DNA of 23,554 bases, from the NCBI GenBank assembly GCA_015039365.1, contig WION01000704.1:1-23554 (forward strand), written 5' to 3'. The position numbers and the translations under genes are program-made. Below, one piece after another: positions 13,156 to 23,554 of the stretch; the first letter of the stretch is position 1, and the number at the start of each line of letters is the position of its first letter. Below the pieces are notes generated by a model, which was not told the origin of the DNA, searched no databases, and saw nothing but the letters and a program-made list of their open reading frames with translations. Origin of the DNA: Amanita rubescens (taxonomy: Eukaryota; Basidiomycota; Agaricomycetes; Agaricales; Amanitaceae).

Positions 13156-16100
13156 TCATAGTTTACTCAATATGTCTGAGCACCTGTGACAAACAGCCTC
13201 GTCAGCCAAACGAGTATATGTCCAACATCGAGGGCATTTTTCTCGTGTAGCTGGGCGCACACGGACGAGGAGTTCAGAGCCTTCTAAATTTAAGAGAGGA
13301 GGTTGGAAACAGTAGCAGTAGTTTCAATACTCCTACTCACGATAGTTGGACGTTTCCTCCAAAAACGACCATGAGGGAGTCATATCTCTCGGAGACAATG
13401 CCTTCCCAATCTTGACATCCGATACAATGAAAAGGGTCTTCAAAAGGTGTTCTGCGGATAATATGAGACAGGTTCACAGTATCTGATAGGCTGCTAACCT
13501 TGCCCCTTGAGGTCCAAATGATTCTCTAGTGTGGGGATCACCAGATCTACTTCAGCTTCTAGTGAGCTTCGCAAAAGTCTGCAGATGGGTGGTCAATACA
13601 GTCACTTGGTCAATCCTGTCAACCGACTTTTGAGTGCGGGCCTTTTCCAACAAGGAAAGCACGGTGCTCCTTAATCGGAGATGCTCTAACATAGTTCTCG
13701 CAGCCTCGGCGTCGTTCCATTCAGAGCTCTTGTACTATAGTAAGCTACGCTTCTTTCGCAAAATAATAATACTAACCAGGGGTGTCCATTGACTCATGAA
13801 AACGGACTTGCCGTCAGACTTCCAGTGATCATGGATCTCTTCTGCTAGGCGCGGCAGGACAGGAGCCATGACGGACGTAATCGTCCTTAAGATATGCTCA
13901 AATACGGTAATGACGGCCCGCCGCTCAACGCTATAAGTATCGTTTGCGTAAAGACAGTCTTTCGTGATGTCGAAGTAGAGCGACGACAGGGTGATGTTGG
14001 CGAAATTGATAAGTGCGATCATTACTGTGCGGAAGCGAATCAGATCAAGGTTAATTGATGGTATTGCAGTACTGTTGACCTTTGGGGAAATTATGTGACG
14101 CGTATCCTTCTAGTGCCGTTTGTTCTAGTCTGTACAATTCGTGCATAACGTATCGCTCGATCTGTAAACACGATAGTCAGCTGGTTTATGGAGCACACGC
14201 ACTGGCGTTTACTCACCAACCCCAGCCCCGATCTAGGTACTCGTTCCAAGTTAATCAGAGCTGCAGAGTCCCCAACACTGCCAAGAAGAAACCTTGCCGA
14301 GTTCCGAATTTTTCGTAAAGATTCCGCGGTCTGAGAAAGAACTATTGATCCAATCGACAGATCACGCCAGTACTCGGACGTGGCAGCCCATAAGCGTAAA
14401 ACATCGGCACCATATCCAGGCTCCTTCTTCTTGTCCTGGTAAGACGTTGATGTGATGTATGGCTTAATAAATTTGAAAGACAACATACCTCGCCACCAAG
14501 AACGATCGACAGAGGACTAATGACATTTCCGAGCGACTTGCTCATTTTTTTGCCATCCTGATCCAGAACCATGCCATGAGTAATCAATGTTCCATATGGG
14601 CTTGTAGGGGAAACTTCGTCATCACTGCCAATGGCGGTGAGTAGTTGACTCTGAAACCATCCACGATGCTGATCTGAGCCTTCGAGACACACATCTGCAT
14701 GAAACTTTCTACCAGGTAACGCATCTTTCCCGACGGTCATTTCAGGAAGCATCGACCACGACGTGCCACTGTCGAACCAAACATCCATCGTGTCGGTGCT
14801 CTTGTACCATATGTCTGATGCGGGGCGTCCTGCTACCAGCAATGAAGGAGGCACGAAGTCTTCAACGGGGCCGTCCCACCAATGTTCTACGCCTTTCTCA
14901 TCCAAGACAGCGAGTATATGACTTAATGTGTCCGTATTCAGAACAGCATCATCAGTGTCAATCCGATGCAATGCTGGAATAGGGACACCCCAGACGCGCT
15001 GACGTGATATGCACCATTCCGAGCGTGAACGAATGAATGATTCTAGCCTATTTCTTGCTAAAACTTATTAGCCAGCTGCATGTTTGACGCAACATTTGAC
15101 TTACAGATGGGTGGGAAGAACGATACGTCAGCCAAAGCCTCCAAAGCCTTGTTCTTGATGTTATCTAAGTTGGCGAACCATTGTGAGGTTGCTCTGATGA
15201 TTCCGTGAGATAAAACTAATTGATTAAGTCATCATTTATGATTCACGTTACGATGATTGGTTTATCCGTTCTCCAATCATAAGGATACCGGTGCTTGATT
15301 CGCTTGACTTTGACCAGACGTTCCATTTTCTTCAACATTTCCACGATGGCCTTGCCACCATCTCCAAGCACTTGTTGACCAAGTAGGAGCCTAGCTGATT
15401 CTTGACCAACGACGGACGCCACGTCTTTAGTGAAGTTTCCGTCAGCATTGACGTGGCAAATCATATTTTCCAAATTGCTGATCAGGCCAAGCGAGCGGAA
15501 TGCCATATAATCTTCAGCACCGTGCGCCGGCGCACAATGAACAAGACCAGTCCCTGAATCAGCCGTTACATGTGCTGCAGGGATGATTTTCAACGCCATT
15601 GTCGACTGAGCCTTGGAGTTAAAAATAGGTACATAGGACAGATCGATCAGGTCGGTTCCTTTAAACGCTCAATCGTCATGTTGAAAAAATTGATTGCGCC
15701 ATACCAGGGAGTTCGGCATAGGTATCAACTGGGCCAATTATCTCTGACAGAGCTTCCAATCTTTCTGAAGCGACGATGAGGAATTTGCCAGGATGCACGT
15801 CATTGCATCTAACGATAGAATACATAAGATTCGGGTGCACTGCAATAGCCTAGATGTGCGTTATGAATGACCAAAAGGCAAACTGTGTATGACGCACCAT
15901 ATTCGCCGTGAGAGTCCATGGCGTAGTTGTCCAAACGAGCAGTCCTACGTTAGATTCTGTAGAAACCAGGTGCCGCAAGTTCTGATTTTTTATGTTTGTC
16001 CTCTGGTCAACGCTAAACGTGACATACACGGAATGAGAAACGTGATCGTCTTTGTAAACCAGTTCAGCTTCCGCCAACGCAGATCGAGACGAATACGAGT

Positions 16101-17078
16101 AGTGCACAGGCCGATAATGTCTATAAATCAAACCTGAACAACAGTCAGCGCATTGGAAACGCTAGATATAAAGACAGACCCTTTTCAACCATCTTTTGGA
16201 AAATTCTTAGTTGCCGCATTTCATATCTATGGTCTATGTAGTTATTGTAAACCTTTATTCTACATATACTGATGGCTGTCACCTACCTAAGGTACGATAT
16301 GTTGAGTCCTGGGTCCAATCAGCCATGATCCCAAATGGCTGAAACTGGATCTTCTGAGATGTTATCTCTCTCATAGCGGTAGACCTCGCAGCTTCTCTGA
16401 TGGTCGTAGCGGGCACTGCATTTGAAGCTCTCTTCAGGGAAATTAGCAACGGTTCAAAAAGCAGGACGGACGTGACTCACTCCTAGTTCCTCCAATGCCT
16501 TGTTCTCAATGGGTAAACCATGGCAATCCCAACCAGGTATATAGCTGGAATAATGATGAACCTTCTGTAACGATCAGGAGTGCAATATACCTACTGTACT
16601 CTATGTCCCAGCAATACATGATACCTGTTTATTATATCCTTGAGTATCTTATTCAATGCATGTCCTAGTTGTGCTCATTGACACATCCTATGCCAGAAAA
16701 TAGTAGGAGACATACCCATATGAAGGTTACCATTCGCATAAGGTGGACCATCGTGCAGCACGAACAATGGGCCTGTTGCATTATTCCACTGGTTACAACG
16801 TTATTCATCAGAATATGAGACAAGAATAGAAGACGTACCTGCCATCGATATAGATCCTCTCCCGACCGTTTTTGATACTGTGTCTCGCCCTTCAACGAGT
16901 CGACCCTTAGTGGAAACGACGTCTTTGGTAGCAAAAGCGTCTTCGAGAAAGCTTTGCTATCTGTAGTTTTTGATTGAGAAGAGTTACATCGTTTATACGC
17001 GTGTCCGTGGGTCGTGGTCCATCTTCGAACAGTGGCAGATTGAAGCAAGACCGGAGGACATGTTGTGCTCCGTCTCAT
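13156..17078 (-). CDS. ISM1: Isoleucyl-tRNA synthetase, mitochondrial
   Basis: Class Ia synthetase that charges mitochondrial tRNA-Ile. Exons in transcript order: 17078-16839, 16788-16716, 16664-16595, 16544-16481, 16431-16287, 16233-16180, 16133-15898, 15849-15705, 15658-15247, 15193-15105, 15057-14489, 14435-14217, 14161-14080, 14024-13777, 13734-13628, 13578-13499, 13451-13341, 13283-13156. They give 1023 aa in one frame. The N-terminus is rich in Arg, Ser and Thr and lacks acids (about 1-40), typical of a mitochondrial presequence. The HIGH motif reads HMGH (103-106) after [10 protein letters not shown], and [15 protein letters not shown] follows. The editing domain carries [15 protein letters not shown] and [27 protein letters not shown] precedes KMSKS (680-684). 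The anticodon-binding helices end in a zinc-finger tail [19 protein letters not shown]. The organellar assignment rests on the presequence and the bacterial-type architecture with the zinc tail. Confidence 0.95.
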
Positions 17079-17704
17079 GAGTTTTTGCTAATTTGCGTGA
17101 TCGGGAATCGGGATCCCAATCCCCGACACGGACAACACGGACACCAACAAGGCACAACATTCTTCCCAACCCCGGTCCCTGCCTCCTCCCACCTTGTTCT
17201 CAAAGCATCTTCCCCTCCGTGCGCGACGTGTGACGTGTGACGAAGGCGAGGCAAAGAAATGGAGATTTTGCTGCTCTCTTTGCCAGCAGACTCAGTTCTT
17301 TGAATGCAACATGCGTAGATGACCCGGTCATGCATCATGCCCCCACTGGAGAATACCGGAGCTGTTTCTTTCCGGACAAACCTACACATCGCCTCCACTG
17401 CGGCTATGGCACATTCCACTCTTGACACCACATCCACCCATCGACTGAATTACTCCATAACCAAGATGACAGCGAATCCATACGCAATTTCTTAAAATCT
17501 ACTCCTACCGCTTTCACTTTCGATTCTCGAGGACCTTCCCCCCGACCCCCATAGTTTTCCCCACCATTTGCTAGACCTTCCCGCTCGTAAACACGACTTA
17601 ATGTTTCCGTTCGAGGTGATCACACATTTCTAATAATAGATTTTTCTAAAAATAAAAAGGAACCGCGGCCACGGTCACGGTCACTGAAAGACTCCTCAGT
17701 CGCC
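17079..17704. promoter_or_regulatory. Divergent intergenic region between mitochondrial IleRS and the HNH gene
   Basis: 626 bp between two start codons that face away from each other, so both promoters are expected here. The plus strand is pyrimidine-rich at about 17500-17580, and an A-rich patch at 17641-17661 is followed by a GC-rich segment with a repeated CACGGT word. I see no convincing coding exon; a 120-codon minus-strand frame at 17075-17437 looks like chance. Confidence 0.45.
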
Positions 17705-18847
17705 ATGGGGTATGTTACCGTTCGTGATTTCAAGAGCAACACTTTGTCCAGTCAGTGGTAAATTTTACGAGGCGCTGCTCTGCTGATGTTTTCCATAGAG
17801 TTCTGGCAGTATGGCCTTATCGACTGGGAACAGTTTTATAAATGTCTGGGCACGGTTATTTCTGCCGAGGGTGACTGGGCTGTTTTCGAGTACGACGAAA
17901 ACACGCCCATGCAAAAAGGAGCTCTTCGCCTTCCAAACCGCAATTCGTACCCTGACCCTGGGACATATGTCATCCTTCGACCAGGTATCTATCGCTCCTC
18001 TCCAATCTTTCTTCACATCCTTTATTATCTAGATGGTTCTCCTATCGACGTAGCTTTGACACCCGCCTCAGCTCGCATCCGCCACCCGACTGCTTCCGAC
18101 ACTGCTTCAGTGGTACGTTGCACGAACCAACAAAGCGCATATAACTGATTTTCGTAAATGGTCCTATGCAGACACCAGTTTATCAAGAACGTGTACTCGA
18201 CCGTGATCCTTGTTGCCTCATATCTGGTCTACGGGTCATTGAACGCACGCTCAGTCGTTTTGAAGCAGCCCATATTTTCCCTCGGGCACATCTGGACGAA
18301 GCATGTTGCTCTGTCATGGATTTTTCATGCCCGATAACTGACACCCATCCAGTGGGTCGATAAAGGCTATCCAAATCTTATCACAGATCCGGCACCTCTT
18401 CTGAGCCTCGGCGGGTCTAGCAAGATTGATTCTGATCCGGGCCGATTTGCAGCGTGGATGGGATAGTTATTCGCTTGCTGTCAACCCCGACGTTTGTATT
18501 TTTAATTTCTATGCCGTACTAACTCTCATTTATTCCAACAGCGTGGGTATGTGGTTATTCCGTTCGTTCCCGGCTACGAAGATGTTGCTGGGAAGATCCT
18601 CAAACTGGACCACATTACTGACCCCAATTTGCGGCCCCTTGATGACCTTTTGCTTGATCACTTTCATCAATGTGTACTGAATAAAATGAAGGGCGAAGGT
18701 GAGCCTAGATGGGATTACTACAAAGCACTCGGTGATGGTATGTTGGACCTGTCGAGGTTGGATATTTGGGGCGGAAAACTAGGTCAAGGACATTTGGAAT
18801 TTGAGTTGGCTCACAGATTGCACAGTCTTCAGGTCGCACAGGAATGA
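17705..18847 (+). CDS. HNH-endonuclease-family protein, apparently degraded or intronised
   Basis: Exons supported by family-like sequence: 17705-17750, 17799-17984, 18033-18112, 18172-18300, 18353 to about 18432, about 18432-18491, 18542-18847. Visible blocks are QFYKCLGTVISA-like, LRLPNRNSYPDPGTYV.LR, DRDPCCLISGL, FEAAHIFPRAH (first His of HNH), KGYPNLITDPA, then VVIPFVPGYEDVAGK, KLDHITDPNLRPLD and IWGGKLGQGHLEFELAHRLH. Two oddities stand out. The intron at 18301-18352 is GC-AG. Near 18432 the frame shifts: SSKIDS is followed, one frame over, by LIRADLQRGWD, with about five family residues missing. The missing piece would carry the HNH Asn, and the last His position reads Gln (DLQ). A GT-AG intron at 18415-18466 (52 nt) would restore the frame, giving 277 aa but removing this motif. 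Either way nuclease activity is doubtful. Confidence 0.72.
18301..18352 (+). other. GC-AG intron in the HNH-family gene
   Basis: Exon 4 ends in AHLDE at 18300 and family-like sequence resumes with WVDKGYP at 18353. The 52-nt gap starts with GCATGT and ends with CATCCAG. The nearest GT (in GCATGTTG) gives the wrong phase, so GC is the only donor that keeps the frame. Confidence 0.65.
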
Positions 18848-19404
18848 ATTCTGCTGTTAATTACTTTTTCTTCTTCTTTACCATAGCTTACTGATGCCAA
18901 TCGATGCATCAATACCTTAGTCCTTCACAAGCGTCTGAACGGTTTCCGATAGCAGCGCCTTCTACTACACATCTCAATTGTCTTTTATCCCGCAAGCATG
19001 GAACCTCTTTCGTTTGTTCTTCTCAGACGACTCGGAGACTGAGTCAGAGTCCACGCCTCACGCCAGTGGCTTGCAAAGTTTCGGGTTGGGGTCCAAGGCA
19101 CTTGCCATTGGTTGCTGTACAAAACCCATTGGAAATTTCCGTCATGGACAATACCATCATCGGCTATCTTCTCACGCATAAAATGTGTGAGCACCGTGCG
19201 AAGGGGGAGTTTCATACCTTTCGAAATCATATATAGAACGCATAAAATATCAGCGTGTTTTGCATGAAATTTAACTTACAAATTTGGTGCAAAACACACA
19301 ACTTACGTTGCGGGAACTATTGGCAAAAGGTATATGATACTGGTACAGTGTAAAAGAGTTACGTTGAATGCGCCACATGAAATCAAAATACCAGGATTTC
19401 ACCT
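18848..19404. other. Convergent intergenic region, HNH gene/SIN1 3' ends
   Basis: 557 bp between two stop codons. It starts with a T-rich tract (18858-18881) that could belong to the 3' end of the HNH-family transcript. Open frames of 67-110 codons exist on both strands (18904-19236 plus, 18985-19230 minus), but none resembles a known family and they overlap one another. I do not call a gene here. Confidence 0.5.
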
Positions 19405-22362
19405 TCAAGTCATCTGCTTGCTCCTTCTTGACCGGTTAGTCCCAGACCGTTCCAACACGTTCTTGAGACTACTGATAGTGGACACAATTTCGGCTTATTG
19501 AACAACGGTCATTAGGCCATAAACAGAAAAACCTTGACCACCACGTACCTGCATGTTTTGGACTCTCGGCTTCAAAGTCATATCGTTTGTTTCCGCCCCT
19601 TCCACTCAATACAAGCTTGAAAACAGACGTCATCTTCGTCGACTGTTTACAGTGTGCAATACTGTTTATGTGATACGATGAAGTCTTCGCCGTATCGAAA
19701 ACGGCTTTGGCGCGGTTCGACGGCATAATCTTCCAGTATTATTAGCACGGGTTCAAAAGTGCGAGCTAGACACAAACTGACATGTACATATACACCATCA
19801 ATAGCGAGTGTCCTCTCTTGCTTGGCGACAAGCATTGGCATTTTGCGATAAATAGTGTATTTCTGGATGCGATAGTCAGGAAACTGAATATTTCCAGATG
19901 AATGATGTTCGTGCCTTGTATGCAGTCGTATAGTCTGTGGAGGCAAACTGGGCTTCTGGTGTGTCCGACATACGCTTGAATATAGAAGCTGTAAAAAATA
20001 AATACCGTGATGCCAGTGAGCGGAAGGGCACTTACCGTTGGGGTCTGTTGTCTTGCCGATGCCCCTTACGATATCTTCTCCGTATTGAGGTAACATACTA
20101 CGTTTGACCAGCAGGAGTTCCCGCTTCCCTTGTAGACTAGCTACGGTCCGATCGAGTGGTATCAGAAGGCTTTGATCACCTAGAAGCAGGGCATAATCCT
20201 TTGGATCCATCTGCCAACGCTTCCGGCATACAAGCTCGAGCGCTTCCTGTAAATACATCCCAGCAGAACTAATTTAATCGTGAGACAATTGTGTTAGCAA
20301 GAACAAGCGGGAAACCAACACCGGTATCGTTGTAGAAACGTGCACAGCATCTGCGTGATCAGCAATACGAATCCGTAGTAGTATTTGAGGTCCATGTCCT
20401 GTCGACGGGCCTAGATAACTGGATCCCGATACAGATCCAACGGTGGAGCCTGTTGTGGCGCTTATGGCTGTAGGAGGAGCGTTCGGACCGGGCAATGCAA
20501 GCTTATCCATTCTCTTATGCATTTTTTCATGGATTACCTTGTTTTGCTCCACTGTTTTAGGTCCATAAGTAAAGTCGAGGTCTGCCTGGAAGGAGCCTCA
20601 CTTTGCGAAGGAGTGGCTTCGATGATAGCGTAAGCCTCAGAATTAAACCTTGTAATTTTGCCCATTCGGTCAGGCGCTGAAACGCATGAAACTCTCGGAG
20701 CTTGTTTTAAGACAGGAAACTCACGAGGAAAATCATCATCTACTTCTCCATCTATTTCGGCAATTCTTAGGACCCATCTCACAGTCGACAAACTCTCCTC
20801 CCATTTTGGATCGTCCTCCCCACTCAGAGCTTCATCAAGCTTTGGTATCCACTTCTCTTCCCAATATGTCCAGAGAGCGAATCCAATGACCTCCTCAACA
20901 GTTGCATCCTTCTTAACGTTAAGAACCATTGGGGCACCGCTCGGCTCCGTAGCATGAGGAAAGTATACTGTAACATTGGTAGCTGCAATCTCTCCCCTCC
21001 CTGAGACGGTCGCATACAGCTCCGCCAGGGGATTCGTTGAGCCCGACGATGCCATCATCGCTGTCAAGGCCGACTTGGTGGGTGTCGCTGGGCTAACTGT
21101 TTTGCGTATAAAAGTCCAATCGGATGCATTCGAAGACGGCGCGGTCAAGTGAGGAGCTTGGATAACACCAGGACCTGCGGGTTTAGGTTGAAATACCGGT
21201 TGAACGTGGTCACCGGTATCGAGGCGCCTGGGAGGATAATATTTTTCTTTTGGATTGTCTACCGGGGCTGGAGTCACCATTACAAAATTGTTGTCGATAG
21301 AAGGCTGCGGGACTGTGTGCTGCCAAGAAGTTGAACCTTCATCGACGGGGCTTAGGCGAGGTTTTTGACTTCCATTGGTGTTGGAAGATGACATTGGTGC
21401 TGAAGAGTTCGATATTGACATCGAAATGTCTGAGACCACATCAGATGCACTGTCATATATGGCAGCGGTACGCGTCGCGGCAAATTCACTAGAACACGGT
21501 TCAACGAACCACGATTGCATAGATGTACCGGACTCACGGATCAAATTCATCGGCTTCGTCGATACTGGAAACTTGATCGCTTACTCCAAAGTCATCAGAA
21601 TAATCATCCAATGTATCTCCATCTTCTTCAGACGATGAAAAATCAACAACAGCTTTCGTTGGCGGAGGTTGAGCACCCTGTCCAGGCACCCGCCTCGCGG
21701 CCATCCTTGCTCTCCTACGAGCTTCCATCTCCGCCGCTCCGGCAAACTTGGGTACAAACTGCACGGCTTTGACCACTGGTGTATCCTCGACTGCAGTGGG
21801 CGGCTGCACTTGTAGGTTTGGCTGAGAAATACTAGTCGATGCCACATCTTCTCCACCGTCCTTGTTGGACTCCTCCTGCATTTCATCAACGTTGGTAGAG
21901 GATGGCCCGTTCCCAACAGGCGCTGTGGTGCTGAGTGCTGAAGGCTCTTCACGACGTGGGTCTGCTCGGTTCACGAAGCTCGACATTCGCCTCGATGTGG
22001 ATACGCGCTTCCCGTTCACACGTATCCCAAAGCCGCCTGCTTTATTGCCCGTGATAGTTTGCGTATATTTAAGGCGCGCACCGGGATATCCCAAGGGTCG
22101 TTCTGCCTCATCTTCACTGATTTGAGGGCTAGAAGTAATGGCCAATTCTGGCCATCTGTCCGGGTCTGCCAAAGACGTGGCATTGACATAAGGGTTGGAT
22201 GTATAGGATGGGTCAAGAGTTATCAGACGAGGTCCATAGGGATCTTCCACTTCACGCAGATACGATAACCGTAAGCTGTGAATAAGAAAACTGCACGGGC
22301 ATCAGAAGAAGAGAAGTGACATTTAAGTGATACACACACTCTCTGTCAGTGATAAGGGCCAT
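19405..22362 (-). CDS. sin1: TORC2 subunit Sin1/Avo1 (CRIM, Ras-binding-like and PH domains)
   Basis: Essential scaffold of TOR complex 2 that recruits AGC-kinase substrates at the plasma membrane. Exons in transcript order: 22362-22340, 22290-21538, 21488-20725, 20676-20602, 20551-20320, 20268-20036, 19988-19915, 19862-19782, 19729-19549, 19493-19405, giving 834 aa in one frame. The start exon is 23 nt and joins FLIHSLRLSYLREVEDPYG, the conserved Sin1 N-terminus. A long low-complexity Ser/Pro region follows. The CRIM domain spans about 415-538 (APMVLNVKKDATVEEVIGFA, then WVLRIAEIDGEVDDDFP, then AYAIIEATPSQ). A Ras-binding-like domain lies at about 590-690 (ILLRIRIADHADAVHVSTTI, then LELVCRKRW). 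The C-terminal PH domain, about 719-825, has KYTIYRKMPML, KTSSYHINSI and GGNKRYDFEAESPKH. The intron at 19863-19914 is GC-AG. The gene is convergent with the HNH gene. Confidence 0.93.
19863..19914 (-). other. GC-AG intron in SIN1
   Basis: On the minus strand, exon 7 ends ...DYTTAYK at 19915 and the PH domain resumes with KYTIYRK at 19862. The 52-nt intron begins AAG|GCACGA and ends CATCCAG. No GT donor fits: the only GT near the acceptor would leave a 22-nt intron. Confidence 0.7.
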
Positions 22363-22552
22363 CGTATAGCATGGGCGTATTATTACTGGGAGTCGTTTAA
22401 CCAGCTGCGGCTTACCTCATCACGCCGTCTCAATAGGAATTTCTGTTACAACTTTAATTTATGACTTCCACCAAGGACAAGATATCTCTGGCGAGAAGCA
22501 GAAACAAAAGCCTCGGAATACAAGCTCGCCCCTCGTAGGAGGAAATTTAAAG

Positions 22553-22556
22553 AAAA
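22553..22556 (-). terminator. RNA polymerase III T-tract after tRNA-Tyr
   Basis: Reading the minus strand, a TTTT run begins 7 nt after the last tRNA base (22563). This is the minimal pol III terminator. Confidence 0.6.
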
Positions 22557-22562
22557 TTATTA

Positions 22563-22648
22563 TCCGACCTGCCTGGCTCGAACAGGCGACCTCAAGATGA
22601 TTGGTATCCAGTTACAGTCTCGCGCTCTTCCAACTGAGCTAAGGTCGG
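22563..22648 (-). tRNA. tRNA-Tyr (anticodon GTA) with a 13-nt intron
   Basis: The minus strand folds into a full cloverleaf. The acceptor stem is CCGACCT paired with AGGTCGG, plus discriminator A. The D arm is GCTC/GAGC around AGTTGGAA. The anticodon stem is CGAGA/TCTTG, counting a G-T pair. The variable loop is AGGTC and the T arm GCCTG TTCGAGC CAGGC. The anticodon GTA is at 22615-22613. One base after it lies a 13-nt intron (22611-22599) at the canonical position, expected because eukaryotic tRNA-Tyr genes generally carry one. Length is 86 nt (73 mature). The internal A box (TAGCTCAGTTGG) and B box (GTTCGAGCC) are present. All paired stems are intact, so it looks functional. Confidence 0.96.
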
Positions 22649-22767
22649 TTCTTTGTTTCCGTCAAAAAATATTAAAAAATGTTTTTCAGCGGGATAGCTG
22701 TCTATTCTATATGTAACATCCTGATCTACTTTAGAATAGTAGCAATAAATTTCATCCATATGATGCG

Positions 22768-23554
22768 TCAATAGTCATCTTCGCGGTCGTGAACATTCAT
22801 ACGGTCTTTCGCATCGTCCTTTTTCAGCCTCTCTGCGGCCTTTTTTACCTCCCGATCCCAATCAGTATGGATGCACAGATATGTGCCAAAAACAGCGCAG
22901 TATATGAGAGATGCGGTTAACCCCAACCAGAGACCATGTAGACCTATGTGCCAGCTGAAAGCAAGCCAGACACCCAACGGAATCCCAATCACGTAGTAAG
23001 CGCTGCGTGACAGTAAGACTTAGCAATCTTGTGCGTTCAATAATCTCGCATGCTTACCTGACATTAAGCAGGGCACCAGTAAACTCGAAACTATGTAAGC
23101 CAAACTAACAAGGACAAGAAAGGACAAACGTACTTGTTTCCCTCTTGCTCTCAATATTCCACCTGTGACTGCTGCGTTTGCGTCGAACACTTGGAACAAG
23201 GCCACGGTTGGAAGAATCGCCCCAACAAGTAGCACAACCTCTGCCGTGATGACCTTAGAGCAATAGGCAATATCCACTCGCATCAACACGCACCAGGATC
23301 ATCGTTGAAAATGTATGCCCATTTGTTCCGGAAAGCTACAAGCAAGATACTACTCGACGTGATCAGCAACTATGAAATTACATAGGTTACAAGTCAAACC
23401 TACCTCAAAAACGCAGCCAACATCAATGCCATGAGTAAGCTCGAATATGAGGCTGCTGCTGCTCTCCTTGCTTTGTATTCCCCGAGTAGGTTTCCAATAC
23501 TGCGAAAGTATAAGCCCGGGATAGTGCGCTGTGAAGAGAGGCATTTACCGAACA
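22768..23554 (-). CDS. MATE-family efflux transporter, 5'-partial in window
   Basis: Multidrug and toxin extrusion family membrane antiporter; only the C-terminal part (about 175 aa) lies in the window. Exons in transcript order: >23554-23549, 23499-23404, 23352-23294, 23240-23134, 23083-23058, 23002-22768. All junctions are GT-AG and in frame. Family landmarks are RIGNLLGEYKARRA, FRNKWAYIFNDDPEVV, and the highly conserved LPTVALFQVFDANAAVTGG followed by ILRARGKQ, then YYVIGIPLGVWLAFSWHIGL and GLWLGLTASLIYCAVFGTYL as membrane segments. The cytosolic tail is Lys/Glu/Asp-rich (WDREVKKAAERLKKDDAK) and ends in HDREDDY. The substrate cannot be inferred; fungal members include vacuolar and plasma-membrane exporters. 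Confidence 0.93.

Larger units (their letters stand above)
22363..22767. other. Intergenic region between SIN1 and the MATE gene, holding tRNA-Tyr
   Basis: 405 bp between the SIN1 start codon and the MATE stop codon. It contains the tRNA-Tyr gene (22563-22648). The segment 22363-22550 should hold the SIN1 promoter; I recognise no defined element in it. Confidence 0.5.

Noticed and set aside
16595..16664. A splice donor at AACAG|GTATCA in IleRS exon 3
   Set aside because: It would remove or misframe [17 protein letters not shown]. The donor after CA at 16595 with acceptor at 16544 gives the exact family sequence and a 50-nt intron.
17075..17437. 120-codon minus-strand ORF directly upstream of the mitochondrial IleRS
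   Set aside because: It lies in the divergent promoter region and ends 4 bp inside the IleRS start. Composition looks like translated GC-rich promoter DNA, with no family match.
18904..19236. 110-codon plus-strand ORF, with a 67-codon and an 82-codon frame overlapping it on both strands
   Set aside because: No recognisable family or splice-extended homology, and it lies between two convergent 3' ends. Likely chance frames.

Overview
The window reads as a gene-dense stretch of a filamentous basidiomycete genome, most likely an agaricomycete. The evidence is the very high density of short introns (mostly 45-60 nt, GT-AG), small intergenic gaps, eukaryotic housekeeping proteins, and a hypothetical-protein family and an HNH family that I know from agaricomycetes. 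The species cannot be named from the sequence. All gene models below were built by eye, by following reading frame and family similarity across splice sites; none has been checked against transcripts or databases.

Layout, left to right: (1) the 3' part of a basidiomycete hypothetical-protein gene with an acidic tail (+), with an apparent 1-nt frame break; (2) about 850 bp of gene-free, repeat-like DNA; (3) MSH2, the mismatch-repair ATPase (+, 23 exons, 958 aa); (4) TRM4/NCL1, the tRNA m5C methyltransferase (-, 12 exons, 718 aa), convergent with MSH2; (5) an aldehyde dehydrogenase (-, 14 exons, 471 aa); (6) PUP1, the proteasome beta-2 subunit (+, 276 aa), divergent from the dehydrogenase across only 90 bp; (7) an unrecognised EF-hand-like acidic protein (+, 275 aa), starting 38 bp after PUP1; (8) mitochondrial isoleucyl-tRNA synthetase (-, 18 exons, 1023 aa); (9) a damaged-looking HNH-nuclease-family gene (+); (10) SIN1/AVO1, the TORC2 subunit (-, 10 exons, 834 aa); (11) an intron-containing tRNA-Tyr(GTA) (-); (12) the 3' part of a MATE-family transporter (-), running off the right edge.

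The genes do not form an obvious pathway. MSH2, TRM4, PUP1, mitochondrial IleRS and SIN1 are unrelated housekeeping functions, and they keep perfectly continuous reading frames when spliced. By contrast, the two lineage-specific genes (the left-edge hypothetical and the HNH gene) each show a frame break, which fits accessory genes under weaker constraint.

I found no convincing previously undescribed multi-gene system. The items most worth a second look are the HNH gene, which has lost two of its three signature residues and may have had its damaged segment turned into an intron; two GC-AG introns; and the PUP1/EF-hand pair, whose reading frames touch through an ATGA overlap.
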